A DNA stretch of 64,000 nt, from NCBI RefSeq assembly GCF_023617305.1, contig NZ_CP081485.1:1044501-1108500 (forward strand). Reading direction: 5' to 3'. How positions within the stretch are numbered: position 1 is the first letter of the stretch; each line of letters begins with the position of its first letter. Source of the DNA: Methanobrevibacter sp. TLL-48-HuF1 (lineage in GTDB: Archaea; Methanobacteriota; Methanobacteria; Methanobacteriales; Methanobacteriaceae). Under the pieces are notes generated by a model. The model was not told the origin of the DNA, made no database searches, and worked only from the letters and a program-made list of their open reading frames with translations. This document shows positions 1-8,636 of the stretch, one piece after another. The translations under genes and the position numbers were made by a program.

Positions 1-319
1 ATATATCATCTCCTTTAATTACTGTTTTAAAAATATTTGTATTATTAGTTCCATTTCCAATAGTAATATTTTTAATATTGATATTATACTCTTCAGTTAT
101 ATTGCTAGTATCTTCAATAAAATCAGAATTAACCTTTTTTAAATCAAAATTATTTTCTATTTTATTAGTGTCCTGTACTTCTAAATCTTCATATAAACTC
201 TGATTACTTTTAAAATTAGCATTATCTATTTCAGAAAATGATGAATCTGTAGCTGATACAAAAGATACAGAACTAACTAAAACTAAAATAAATAATACAA
301 TGACATACTTAAAATTCAT
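1..319 (-). CDS. Adhesin-like secreted protein, N-terminal part (runs off the window)
   Basis: The gene starts at an ATG whose complement is 317-319 and reads leftwards off the window, so only about 106 residues are seen. They open with a signal peptide: a Lys near the N-terminus, a hydrophobic stretch rich in Val, Leu and Ile, then Ser-Ala just before residue 24. What follows is Asn- and Ser-rich with several N-x-T/S sequons. This composition is typical of the secreted adhesin-like proteins of Methanobrevibacter, and the next gene is another one. No repeat domain is visible in the fragment, so the family call rests on signal peptide, composition and neighbour. Confidence 0.6.
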   Translation of the reverse strand, partial: MNFKYVIVLFILVLVSSVSFVSATDSSFSEIDNANFKSNQSLYEDLEVQDTNKIENNFDLKKVNSDFIEDTSNITEEYNINIKNITIGNGTNNTNIFKTVIKGDDI

Positions 320-576
320 GTAAACACTTATAATTATTTTAACTTAAATATATGCTAAATAGACATTAGGTAAACTTACAATCTAACTACCATATAATAA
401 TCATGTATATAAAAGTAGAATATATTTTTTTCTAATTAATTTTATGAAAATTAAAGTATAGTTAATAAGAGGCTTTAGAATAACTTTTAATGAAATTAAG
501 AAAAAATATACTAAAAGAAATTTTATTATCGAATATATTAAAAATTTTTAATATATAGTTAAAAAAAGTAAAAATT

Positions 577-592
577 GTGGGAAAAATCCCAC
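577..592 (-). terminator. Hairpin terminator of the adhesin-like gene
   Basis: GTGGGAAAAATCCCAC is a 6-bp stem with a 4-base loop just past the stop of the minus-strand adhesin gene. Read on the minus strand it is followed by T-rich sequence (TTTTTACTTTTTTT). The 257 bases from here to position 320 are AT-rich and show no gene. Confidence 0.6.
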
Positions 593-596
593 TTAA

Positions 597-2192
597 TTAA
601 GCTGTAACCTTAAGAGTACTATGTACCTGAATATTTTGATACCAATTACTGTTTTGGATAGCAGTGATTAATTGATAAGATCCAGCAGGTAATCCTATTT
701 TAATTTTAGCAATACCTTCATTATCAGAATATGCACCATATGCAGTTCCATTGTAGACAAATATAACTAAGTGATTTACAATAGGATTGTTAGATTTTTT
801 ATCTGTAATTTTAACTTTGTAGTAATCTCCTTTTTTAACTGTAGGAGTTAAAATAGATATTGAAGCTGTTAATTTATTTACAACAATTTTAGTTGAAACA
901 AATGAATCATTCCAGTAAGAAGTACATACATAATTACCTGGGTTTAATCTAATACCTAAATAAGCAATACCATTTGCATCAGTGGTTTTAGTATATATTA
1001 CACCATTAATATTTATTTTAACAGTTTGGTTAGCTAAAGCTTTTCCTTGTCCATCTACTACTTTAACTGTGTAATTTTTACCAGCCTGATAATCCATAGT
1101 CATGTCTTTTGCAATAAGTTTAGGTAAAACAATTACTTTGTTTGAGTTTTCTTCCCCATTACTTGGATTGTAAACAGTTATAGTATAATTACCTGGAAGT
1201 AACCAAATATTTAGTCTAACAGTACCGTTTTCATCAGTGGTTTTGTTATAGAAAACACCATTAATGTTTAATCTAACAGTTTTATTAGCTACAGGAGTAC
1301 CGTTACTATCTACAATAACTGCAGAATAATGAGTATCATTTCTGTAGTATTTTGTAACGTCAGTTCCATTAATAGTAGATAAAACAGTAACATTACATGC
1401 TTTTGCTTCATTATTAATTGGATTATAAGCAGTTAATATGTATTTACCAGGATATAACCAAATGTTTAATCTAGCAGTACCATTTGCATCAGTAGGTTTA
1501 GTATAGAAAACACCATTAATATTAAATTTAACAGTTTTATTAGCTAAAACATTGCCTTGACCATCTACAAAAGTAGCATAATAATGAGTGCCATTTCTAT
1601 ATAATTTAACAACATTAGCTGTATTAATTGTTGAAATAACAGTTACATTATTTTTAACTGATTCATTAGTAGCTAAATTTTTAGATTCTATAACATAGCT
1701 ACCTGGTGCAAGATTAATACCAATATCAGCAGCACCGTTTTTATCAGTGGTTTTATTATAAGCTACACCATTAATAACAAAGGTAATGTTTTGATTAGCT
1801 AATGCTTTTCCGTTTTCATCTAAGAAAATAGCAGAAAATTTAGTACCATTTTTATAGAATAATGAAATATCCTCAGAAATTATAGTACTATTTTTTTCAG
1901 GAGTTGAGGAATTAGTTCCATTGCCACCAGCAGTTCCATTATCGCCAGTGGAAGTATTAGTAGAAGGAGCAGGTACATCCCCACCAGTACTTGAATTTTG
2001 ATTAACATCATCTGAAACAGTAGGTTCAGATGCGCTAATTACATCTGTAAAACTTTGTTCTGATACAATAACATTATTAGCATCATTTATAGCAACAGTA
2101 TCATCACCATCAACAGATTCAGCACTTACAGCTGAAAAAGATAAAGCTGCTAATAATATTAAAGTAAATAAAAATATTTTATTAAACTTCAT
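597..2192 (-). CDS. Adhesin-like protein with five Ig-like repeats
   Basis: A 531-residue secreted protein. Residues 1-24 form a clear signal peptide ending in Ala-Val-Ser-Ala. A linker rich in Ser, Thr, Gly and Asn covers roughly residues 60-105. From about 105 to 525 there are five repeats of about 80-85 residues sharing a pattern such as FVDGQGNVLANKTVKFNING, then F/VYxKxTDxNGxA and a closing PGxY. These resemble bacterial Ig-like/carboxypeptidase-regulatory (Big) beta-sandwich folds seen in methanogen surface proteins. Many N-x-T/S sequons suggest glycosylation. There is no C-terminal membrane segment or obvious sorting motif, so attachment to the cell is unclear. Probable role: surface adhesion or cell-wall contact; the ligand is unknown. 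Confidence 0.75.
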   Translation of the reverse strand: MKFNKIFLFTLILLAALSFSAVSAESVDGDDTVAINDANNVIVSEQSFTDVISASEPTVSDDVNQNSSTGGDVPAPSTNTSTGDNGTAGGNGTNSSTPEKNSTIISEDISLFYKNGTKFSAIFLDENGKALANQNITFVINGVAYNKTTDKNGAADIGINLAPGSYVIESKNLATNESVKNNVTVISTINTANVVKLYRNGTHYYATFVDGQGNVLANKTVKFNINGVFYTKPTDANGTARLNIWLYPGKYILTAYNPINNEAKACNVTVLSTINGTDVTKYYRNDTHYSAVIVDSNGTPVANKTVRLNINGVFYNKTTDENGTVRLNIWLLPGNYTITVYNPSNGEENSNKVIVLPKLIAKDMTMDYQAGKNYTVKVVDGQGKALANQTVKININGVIYTKTTDANGIAYLGIRLNPGNYVCTSYWNDSFVSTKIVVNKLTASISILTPTVKKGDYYKVKITDKKSNNPIVNHLVIFVYNGTAYGAYSDNEGIAKIKIGLPAGSYQLITAIQNSNWYQNIQVHSTLKVTA

Positions 2193-2283
2193 AATATCAC
2201 AAAAAATATCATTATTTTTTCAATAATGTAATATAAATTATACATTTTATAATATATAAATGTTTAATATGAAAAGTAGTTCA

Positions 2284-2301
2284 CCACCACCAAAGTGGTG
2301 A
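2284..2301 (-). terminator. Possible hairpin terminator of the chelatase gene
   Basis: Sequence ACCACCACCAAAGTGGTG can fold into a 6-bp CACCAC/GTGGTG stem just past the stop of the chelatase gene on the minus strand. The T tract after it is weak, so this is a modest call. Confidence 0.4.
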
Positions 2302-2312
2302 TGATTAAGGAA

Positions 2313-2801
2313 TTATAAATTTTGAGATACTCTGTCTTTTATAATTTCATATAATCGAGTATCAATACCTAAAGGGTCAGCTAAAACGATTTCACCATCA
2401 AAATCAAATGCTTCTTCGTGATCGTGATCATGGTCATGGTCATGATGGTGGTGGTGATGATGATGTCCATGATCATGGTCATGATGTTCCCCGGATATTT
2501 CAGATTCATCAAAATCATTTTCAATTCCTAATAATTTTGGAATATCTCTTCTTGTATGAAGTCCATGAGCTACAAATACAGGGACAACAATGATTTTTTC
2601 CAAATCGTTTCCATTAGTTAATTTATTAATACTTTGAGGAATATTAGGTTCCCTCATTTCCATAAATCCATATTCAACAATAGCTTCAGGGAATTCTTCT
2701 TTATACATTTGTGTATATGCTTCAATTACTTTTTCACCTTGGTCTAACCTACTACCATGACTTAAAAGTAAAATTCCAGTTTTAGATAAATCACTAGTCA
2801 T
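2313..2801 (-). CDS. cfbA: Sirohydrochlorin nickel/cobalt chelatase, short CbiX type with His-rich loop
   Basis: About 162 residues from the ATG at 2801 (an in-frame GTG lies three codons earlier). The CbiX-short/CfbA family inserts Ni2+ into sirohydrochlorin for coenzyme F430 and can insert Co2+ for corrinoids. Visible family features: LLLSHGSR near the N-terminus with the first metal-binding His, and VFVAHGLHTRRDIPKLLG with the second His pair. A 25-residue insert made almost wholly of His and Asp follows (HHHHHHHHDHDHDHDH), probably binding or buffering metal. The next gene upstream on this strand is a tandem version of the same fold, so this is a chelatase locus. Which metal it handles in vivo cannot be read from sequence. 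Confidence 0.8.
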   Translation of the reverse strand: MTSDLSKTGILLLSHGSRLDQGEKVIEAYTQMYKEEFPEAIVEYGFMEMREPNIPQSINKLTNGNDLEKIIVVPVFVAHGLHTRRDIPKLLGIENDFDESEISGEHHDHDHGHHHHHHHHDHDHDHDHEEAFDFDGEIVLADPLGIDTRLYEIIKDRVSQNL

Positions 2802-2841
2802 TATAATCACATAAAAAATTAAATTAAAAAATATGAAAAAT

Positions 2842-3762
2842 CTATAAAGCTTTTTCCATATTTTTTACTAAAATATCAATTAAAATATTATCTGAACCAA
2901 TAGGTTCCGGATATAAAATTTCCCCTTCAAAATCAATTGCTTCCAAATCATGATGATGGTGATGATGATGCTCATGACCATGTTCATGACTATGTGAATG
3001 TGAATGGGAATCAGCCTCTTTTAAACCCAAAATAGTTGGAATATCAGAAGTTGTATGAACTCCAGGAGCTATAAACACCGGTACAACAACTAATCTGTCA
3101 ATTTCATTCTCATTAATAAGCTTGTTAATAGAAGTCGGAATGTTAGGTTCTACAAGTTCCATAAATCCAAAATTAGATGGATATTCAGTAGTTTCGCTAA
3201 ATTTCCTATAGACTTCACTTATAAACTCTTTATTATATTTTAATCTGCTTCCATGAGAAACTAATAAAATTCCTGTTTTAGCATCACCATTTAACTCAGA
3301 GTCAGCTAATGCTTCATTAATTCTTTTATTGATAACTTCTAAAAGATCATCATCTGGGCCAATAGCTGGTAATAACTCAATATCTCCATTAAAATCAACA
3401 TCGTCAGCAATAGATAAATAATGGTCATCAGGATAATTACCATCAGGGCATCTAGGATCAGTTTCCAGTGGACTTAATCCTAAAAGAGTTGGAATATCAA
3501 TATTGGTATGAATTCCAGGAGCTAAAAATACAGGAATAGCTATTATTTTTTCAAGTTCTGGAACTTCTTTTTTTAAATTTTCAACAGCTCCAGAAATGGA
3601 AGGTTGGGCTACTTTCATATAACCTACTTCCGTAGCAAATCCAGTAGCCTTGTTAAATTTATCTTTAATCTCATTAAATGTAGTTTCTGCAAAAGGGAGA
3701 CTACTTCCATGGCTTACTAATAGAATTGCAATTTTATTTTGTAACTCTAAATTTGAAACCAT
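2842..3762 (-). CDS. Tandem CbiX-type sirohydrochlorin chelatase with His-rich tail loop
   Basis: A 306-residue protein with two CbiX modules in one chain. Module 1 (about 1-150) carries ILLVSHGSSLPF and VFLAPGIHTNIDIPTLLG. Module 2 (about 160-306) carries ILLVSHGSRLKY and VFIAPGVHTTSDIPTILG followed by a His-rich run (SHSHSHSHEHGHEHHHHHHH). The short CbiX forms dimerise to make an active site; this looks like the fused form, as in CbiX-long cobaltochelatases of the corrinoid pathway. The start at 3762 overlaps the end of the DUF35 gene by 29 bp, so the two are probably cotranscribed, with the short chelatase downstream after a 40-bp gap. Likely reaction: Co2+ insertion into sirohydrochlorin, by analogy. 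Confidence 0.75.
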   Translation of the reverse strand: MVSNLELQNKIAILLVSHGSSLPFAETTFNEIKDKFNKATGFATEVGYMKVAQPSISGAVENLKKEVPELEKIIAIPVFLAPGIHTNIDIPTLLGLSPLETDPRCPDGNYPDDHYLSIADDVDFNGDIELLPAIGPDDDLLEVINKRINEALADSELNGDAKTGILLVSHGSRLKYNKEFISEVYRKFSETTEYPSNFGFMELVEPNIPTSINKLINENEIDRLVVVPVFIAPGVHTTSDIPTILGLKEADSHSHSHSHEHGHEHHHHHHHDLEAIDFEGEILYPEPIGSDNILIDILVKNMEKAL

Positions 3763-4132
3763 AGGAGATTACTCCGTCCTCACCATCTTCTCTAATTTTT
3801 CTGAAGACCATTTCAACAGGGTCTCCAATTTCAAGATTGTCAACATCACAGTCAACAAGTTGTGCAGTTAATTTAGCTCCTTCTTCTAACTCAATTACAG
3901 CAACAGCATAAGGTGCTACTTTTTTAAAGTCGTCTGGAGCTGACCTAATTACAGAGTAAGTAAATATTTTTCCTTTACCACTGAATTGGAAAGGTTCAAG
4001 ATCTCCTTTCCTCCTACAATTAGGACAAACTACACGAGATGGGAAGAATAATTCTCCACAAGTGTTACATTTGGAACCTATAAGATTATATCTTTGTTGT
4101 ATATGACGCCATGTTCTAACAGTATCTGACAT
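3734..4132 (-). CDS. DUF35 zinc-ribbon/OB-fold protein
   Basis: A 132-residue protein with a rubredoxin-like zinc ribbon (CNTCGELFFPSRVVCPNC, about residues 22-39) and then an OB-fold half (FSGKGKIFTYSVIRSAPDDF to the end). This is the DUF35 family, which in archaea often works with thiolase and HMG-CoA synthase as an acyl-CoA-channelling partner; those genes are not adjacent here. A good Shine-Dalgarno (GGAGGATTTGT before ATG) fixes the start at 4132. The 3' end overlaps the tandem chelatase gene. Family is clear; function in this organism is inferred. Confidence 0.8.
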   Translation of the reverse strand: MSDTVRTWRHIQQRYNLIGSKCNTCGELFFPSRVVCPNCRRKGDLEPFQFSGKGKIFTYSVIRSAPDDFKKVAPYAVAVIELEEGAKLTAQLVDCDVDNLEIGDPVEMVFRKIREDGEDGVISYGFKFRVTK

Positions 4133-4250
4133 ACAAATCCTCCATTAATTTAAAAAATTTTTTTATTACAGTATAGTATCTACACAATAATATAAAAAAG
4201 TATTTTTTTTAATACTTAAAACTGAAAATTTAGAGATAATGTAATACTAA

Positions 4251-4843
4251 TTAAAAATTTTCTGATTTTAAAAAATCAATTATATTAAGATGAATTATCC
4301 CATTAGCTGAAAAGTCAAATGAATCCATTGATATAACATACTTCGGATAGCTGTCAGATATTTTCTCTAATGGTTTAAACTCTCTTTTTCTAGTATTTTC
4401 ATCTAAAATAGATTGAGATACCTGAATGTATTTTATCTGATTAGCCCTCCTGCAAACAAAATCTACTTCCAAATCTTGGATTTTTCCTATTGTTATTGAA
4501 TATCCTTGTCTTATTAATTCTAAAAACACGATATTTTCTAATAACTGACCCCAATTCCTTTGAGTGAACCCATTAAAAATAAAATAAAATCCAGGATCAA
4601 CAAGATAATATTTATCAGATATTAATAGCTTCTTTTTTTGTTTAATATTTTCACGTTTAATTTGATACAAAATAAAAGCATTTCTTGCATAATCCATATA
4701 ATTAATTATTGTATGAGGAGTTGTTTTACGATTTTCAGTTTTGTAAAACAAGAAAAATTATTATATCTAATTGTTTGTGAAATTAAGTTATTTTTCAAAA
4801 TAAAATCTGTTAGATATGTTTTATAATTCCCATTAAAAAACAC
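4251..4843 (-). pseudogene. Remnant of an AAA ATPase with DUF4143 domain
   Basis: The 166 residues read from 4751 match the C-terminal DUF4143 half of the common archaeal AAA/DUF4143 ATPases: HTIINYMDYARNAFILYQI, KYYLVDPGFYFIFNG, RNWGQLLENIVFLELIRQGY and VDFVCRR. The P-loop half is absent. Reading further upstream in another frame, 4741-4843 gives FFNGNYKTYLTDFILKNN then IRYNNFS, which is the expected preceding part of the same domain, so a frameshift lies near 4740. Before 4843 the frame is closed. This is a truncated and frameshifted relic, not a working gene. Confidence 0.7.
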
Positions 4844-4866
4844 ATTTTCACTTTTTCACATTGGTG

Positions 4867-4910
4867 CACTTGAAAAAGTAATTTATAAATTGGAAGTTAA
4901 ATTTCAAGTG
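4867..4910. repeat. Inverted pair of CACTTGAAA boxes flanking a TATA element
   Basis: CACTTGAAA at 4867-4875 and its reverse complement TTTCAAGTG at 4902-4910 face each other 44 bp apart across the promoter of the pilin-like operon. The same 9-mer is the core of the origin boxes at 15861-16475. Confidence 0.5.
4881..4890 (+). promoter_or_regulatory. TATA element of the pilin-like operon
   Basis: ATTTATAAAT lies 21 bp before the ATG at 4911. There is no Shine-Dalgarno before that ATG, so the transcript is probably leaderless or nearly so. Confidence 0.5.
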
Positions 4911-5852
4911 ATGAAATATTTAAAAATAGACTCTAAAGGAAATATAATAACTGGAACAACTGTGATTTTAATTGCTTCTCTAATATTAATTCTAATTTTT
5001 GTTTTAACAAGTATATATACTTTAGAAAATGAAAATACTGATTCAATAGCTAATGATAATCTCAAATATATTGTTAATGATTATAATAGAAATTTAGAGG
5101 TTTTATCTCGTGATTCAATAGCTGAAGTTACAGAAGAAGTTTATCACGGAAAACATATTTTCAATTCTGAAAGAGAAATTAAAAAAGTTTTAAATAAAAA
5201 ATTAGATGATAAAAACAAGGAATATGAAAAAAAATATGGTGTTTCAATATCTTCTGATGTCATATCTATCAAAAACACAGATGATCCTATTAATTTAGAA
5301 GTTACAACACATTTAACGCTTTCAAAAAATAAAGACAAATTTTCAGGTAATTTAAAAAGTATAACATCTGTTGAAGGCTTAAAAGACCCCCTGCCCTATG
5401 CTATTTTAACTCCCTATAGTGGAATTTGGCATGATGATAAAAAAATTCATTATGGAGCTACTTTAACTGCCTATCTAACTGCACATGGCATTGACAAACC
5501 TGAAGGCTATTTAGGTGCAACCAGTCCCTTAACAATAAAGAAATGCCCATATGATCCATATATTCATCACGGTGACGGAAATACTCTGCAAAACTGCTTA
5601 AAAAATGGTTATTTCCACGAAAGTGCTGACGGCAGCTGTTATTTATGTAGACTTGAAGGAAAAGGAATCTGCCCGCACTACGGATTTGAAGTTTTTATTG
5701 TTCCACACTGTGTAGGTGTTGAATATTCTGTTTCAGGTTCAGATCATGTTGTATTTCATGACAGATATCCGGGACATAAAATAAATCCTGAAAATCCAAC
5801 TGAGCTATTTTTAGATGTTGCTCATAGAACCAAGTATGGAGTATTGGTATAA
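4911..5852 (+). CDS. Pilin-like membrane-anchored protein with Cys/His-rich C-terminus
   Basis: About 313 residues from ATG 4911 (a TTG at 4890 is possible but lies in the promoter). A short polar N-terminus (MKYLKIDSKGNIITGT) precedes one hydrophobic helix (about 17-37), the layout of archaeal pilin or pseudopilin subunits. The body is mostly charged, then from about residue 200 there is a Cys/His-rich region with CPYDPYIHHGDG, SCYLCRLEGKGICPHYGF and VPHC, enough ligands for one or more metal sites or disulfides. The stop codon overlaps the start of the next gene by one base (TAATG), so the two are translationally coupled. I recognise no named family; pilus or secretion-pseudopilus role is inferred from the N-termini. 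Confidence 0.55.
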   Translation: MKYLKIDSKGNIITGTTVILIASLILILIFVLTSIYTLENENTDSIANDNLKYIVNDYNRNLEVLSRDSIAEVTEEVYHGKHIFNSEREIKKVLNKKLDDKNKEYEKKYGVSISSDVISIKNTDDPINLEVTTHLTLSKNKDKFSGNLKSITSVEGLKDPLPYAILTPYSGIWHDDKKIHYGATLTAYLTAHGIDKPEGYLGATSPLTIKKCPYDPYIHHGDGNTLQNCLKNGYFHESADGSCYLCRLEGKGICPHYGFEVFIVPHCVGVEYSVSGSDHVVFHDRYPGHKINPENPTELFLDVAHRTKYGVLV

Positions 5853-6718
5853 TGAATGAAAAGGGAAGTATTTCAACTGAAATATTAGTTGTGTTAGTTG
5901 TTATTTTATTAATAATTGGTATAACAGCTAAATTCAGTGAAATTACATTAGATAAACTAGCTACATCAGCAGAAAATGAAAATATTGAATTACTGCTTTC
6001 TCAAAGTGCTGATAATTTAATTAATAATCTTGGAACTCCAAACTGGGAAAAATATTTACTAGGTACGCCAGGATTAGCTATTTCAAATGAAAATGAAGCT
6101 ATTATTCCAAACAGTATTTCTTATGATAAATTTTTAATTTTAGGTAAAAATTATAAGAAATTGGTTGATAAGAATATTTTTGATTCAAAAATTAAAACTT
6201 CAATGGAAATCATACCTAAAGAGAGCAGCATTTCAAGTGTAAAAATTGGTTCGCAGGATGATGGGAAAAATGTTTACAGTGTAAATAGAATGATTAAATG
6301 TGATTTTTATAAAAAATATGTTGTAAAAGACTTTCAAACAAAAGGAAAATGTAATCATAATCACAAAGATGACTATAGCTGCAATTATTTCAAGATATAT
6401 AGAAGTTATTTAAGAAGCAATGATTATTATCTGTTAATTGACAAAGATTCAACAGATAACTTAAGATGGAGTATGGACAATACAAAAATAAAATTACCTG
6501 CTTTAGAAAGTGTTACAAGTAATAAAATATATTTAAACAATAGAATAAACTTAGAATTTCCAATAACAGATTTTAGTTCAATAATGTTTATCCATTTCAA
6601 TAAAAAAGATGTTAAAGCTCTTTTAGTTTGTGTTCCAAAAGATTTTGATAAATCAAAACTGGATTATGATTATTTTAGAACAAATAATTGTGAATTTATC
6701 TTAAAGGGATGGTATTAG
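5852..6718 (+). CDS. Class III pilin-like protein
   Basis: 288 residues. The N-terminus MNEKGSISTEILVVLVVILLIIGI closely follows the archaeal class III prepilin signal (charged, then Q-x-S-x-E-x-x-x-L, here S-I-S-T-E-I-L-V-V-L, with Ser in place of Gln), which EppA-type peptidases cut just before the motif. The rest is a soluble domain of about 255 residues including a small Cys/His patch (CDFYKK, KCNHNHKDDYSC). It is coupled to the previous pilin-like gene. Its 3' end overlaps the convergent MgtE gene by 3-4 bp. Surface filament subunit or accessory is the likely role; partner ATPase and peptidase genes are not in the window. Confidence 0.6.
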   Translation: MNEKGSISTEILVVLVVILLIIGITAKFSEITLDKLATSAENENIELLLSQSADNLINNLGTPNWEKYLLGTPGLAISNENEAIIPNSISYDKFLILGKNYKKLVDKNIFDSKIKTSMEIIPKESSISSVKIGSQDDGKNVYSVNRMIKCDFYKKYVVKDFQTKGKCNHNHKDDYSCNYFKIYRSYLRSNDYYLLIDKDSTDNLRWSMDNTKIKLPALESVTSNKIYLNNRINLEFPITDFSSIMFIHFNKKDVKALLVCVPKDFDKSKLDYDYFRTNNCEFILKGWY

Positions 6719-7968
6719 ATAAAAATGGCCCCAGTAATAACTAATGACACTGAAATAAGTATTAAACTAGATATTGAATCTGTAACACTTGTTGAAATTG
6801 GAATTAATATATTATCTGGGTCATATCCTCTATTATATGAAAGAATAGAAATATAATAAACTAAAATTAACATAATTGGAATTAAAATAAAACCTGCAAT
6901 TGAACTGATTAATATTATTTTATCAAAGCCTATACCAACTACTTTTAATAAAACTGATGAAGATTCTGCAAGAATTCCTATAAATGGATACATTACAAGC
7001 ATCAATAATATTATAATTGCAAAATTATGTATGGATTCACCTTCAGGTCTTTTAAGAGGTTCTATAAGACCAGAATGTATACCGGAAGATAGTCTTGCTG
7101 ATAAAATACTTACTAAACCACCACTTTCTCCTGAAAATAAAGGCACTAATGTAAGTAAGCTTGGATTTGTAAGTAAAGTTTCAAGTGAACTGTTAAGAAT
7201 TCCTCCTGCAGATACTCCTAAAACAGAACAGATTAGTAAAACTGGTGTAGATTGCCTTATAATTATTCTATTTTCCTCTGAATAATTATAACAGTACACA
7301 AAACTAAATAATACAAGTGGAATTATTATCATAAAGACTATTAACTCTAAATATACAACTGATTTTAGAGCAGAAATTATAAAAATAGCTACTACAATAG
7401 CAGGTAATGTAAATAAATCACCAACAGCAGCAACTAATGGAGTTGTAACATTATCTGGATCCCAGCCACGTTCAAAACTTCTAAATGAAATGAACATAGT
7501 AACTGGAAGCATTATAGCTATGGAAATTATTCCAGCTATTAGACTAATTAGAATAAAATCTACAATATCCATTGATGGAAATCCAAATATTACACAGATA
7601 ACTTTAGCAATAATAGCTAAAAATAAAGATAAAAATAAAGTTAACACAAATGAAGAGAAAATATTATTAATTAACTCTTCAGAATGGTTAAATTTAGGAT
7701 CTATTATACCAATATGTAATGCAGTAGATAATCTAGAGGCAAAAGAACCAAAAATATTTCCTCTCATTCCTATAGCTCCAGGAATAAGAACTAATAATCC
7801 CGGAAAAGTTTCAAGAAAAATATTCATTTTTCCAAGAATTACACCTGCAATTAAATCACCACAGGCACAAATTAATAAAGCTATAAGACTTTCTTTTAAA
7901 ATATTATCATGTTCTTTTAAAAATGATGAAAAGGTAGAATAAGGATGTCGAATCATCTTCTGTTTCAT
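6715..7968 (-). CDS. MgtE/SLC41-type divalent cation transporter
   Basis: About 417 residues, entirely membrane-spanning, with two MgtE modules in tandem. Each begins with a P-G-L-L-V-L-I-P-G/SLLTLVPLFSG-type segment and contains a NIFGSFASRLSTALHIG or GLVSILSARLSSGIHSG loop, the Mg2+-pore region of the family, followed by a WDPDNVTTP / YDPDNILIP motif. The N- and CBS domains of bacterial MgtE are missing, as usual for archaeal double-module forms. I chose ATG 7968; a GTG at 7977 is in frame but sits almost on the AGGAGGGG ribosome site. The PhoU-RCK_C gene 55 bp upstream is a likely regulator. Role: Mg2+ or other divalent cation transport. Confidence 0.8.
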   Translation of the reverse strand: MKQKMIRHPYSTFSSFLKEHDNILKESLIALLICACGDLIAGVILGKMNIFLETFPGLLVLIPGAIGMRGNIFGSFASRLSTALHIGIIDPKFNHSEELINNIFSSFVLTLFLSLFLAIIAKVICVIFGFPSMDIVDFILISLIAGIISIAIMLPVTMFISFRSFERGWDPDNVTTPLVAAVGDLFTLPAIVVAIFIISALKSVVYLELIVFMIIIPLVLFSFVYCYNYSEENRIIIRQSTPVLLICSVLGVSAGGILNSSLETLLTNPSLLTLVPLFSGESGGLVSILSARLSSGIHSGLIEPLKRPEGESIHNFAIIILLMLVMYPFIGILAESSSVLLKVVGIGFDKIILISSIAGFILIPIMLILVYYISILSYNRGYDPDNILIPISTSVTDSISSLILISVSLVITGAIFI

Positions 7969-8022
7969 AAATATCACTACCCCTCCTCATTTTTAACCAC
8001 TTGTTTATTCAAATAAAAATAA

Positions 8023-8625
8023 TTAATCTTCGTCTTCTTCTAATTCATCAGAAATATCTTCTAGAGAACATGCTCCAGATGCAAGTTTTTCTAAAAGATC
8101 TGCACCGGCTTCAGTACCTTTTAAAAGTAAAGTATCATCTGGAAGTATCAATGTATTTTTATCCGGACCATATATCCAGGAATCTCCACGTCTAATAGCT
8201 ATAACTCTCATTCCGGTACGATTTACTAAAAGCAATTCCCCTAAAGTTTTATTAGCTAAATCTGAATCCAATTCTACAGAAACTCTAACAATCATCTTAT
8301 CAGATTCAGACATGACCATTTTAAATACAGGATGTGGTTTGAATCCTGTAATTACCAAATCAGCTAAATCTTTAGCAGCATTAGCTATACTTTCAGCAGC
8401 CTCAGCCACTTCAAGTAATGCAGTTAATTTCTCAGCATCCTCATAAGAACGTGCTGCAACTAGCGATTCTTTTTTAATTTCATAATTCATTGAATTTACT
8501 TTATTTTCAAGTTTCAAAACTTCTTCAGCTGCATCTTTACTATTAAATAAAACAGCAGAATAAGCTAAATCAACCATCAATTCCGACATATTTTTCATTT
8601 CAATTAAAATATTTTTAATTGACAT
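8023..8625 (-). CDS. PhoU-like/RCK_C (TrkA-C) regulatory protein
   Basis: 200 residues. The first 110 are helical with a PhoU-like pattern ([33 protein letters not shown]). Residues about 120-190 form an RCK C-terminal ligand-binding domain ([34 protein letters not shown] then [15 protein letters not shown]). The tail is acidic. Proteins of this type regulate cation channels and transporters; here the gene is 55 bp ahead of the MgtE-type transporter and 11 bp behind cbiH. The start is supported by GAGGTAATAAGA before ATG. Coupling to the transporter is inferred from position. Confidence 0.75.
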   Translation of the reverse strand: MSIKNILIEMKNMSELMVDLAYSAVLFNSKDAAEEVLKLENKVNSMNYEIKKESLVAARSYEDAEKLTALLEVAEAAESIANAAKDLADLVITGFKPHPVFKMVMSESDKMIVRVSVELDSDLANKTLGELLLVNRTGMRVIAIRRGDSWIYGPDKNTLILPDDTLLLKGTEAGADLLEKLASGACSLEDISDELEEDED

Positions 8626-8636
8626 TCTTATTACCT

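Noticed and set aside
2408-2593. Asp/His/Gly-rich plus-strand reading frame
   Set aside because: It is the complement of the poly-His loop in the chelatase gene and has no ribosome site.
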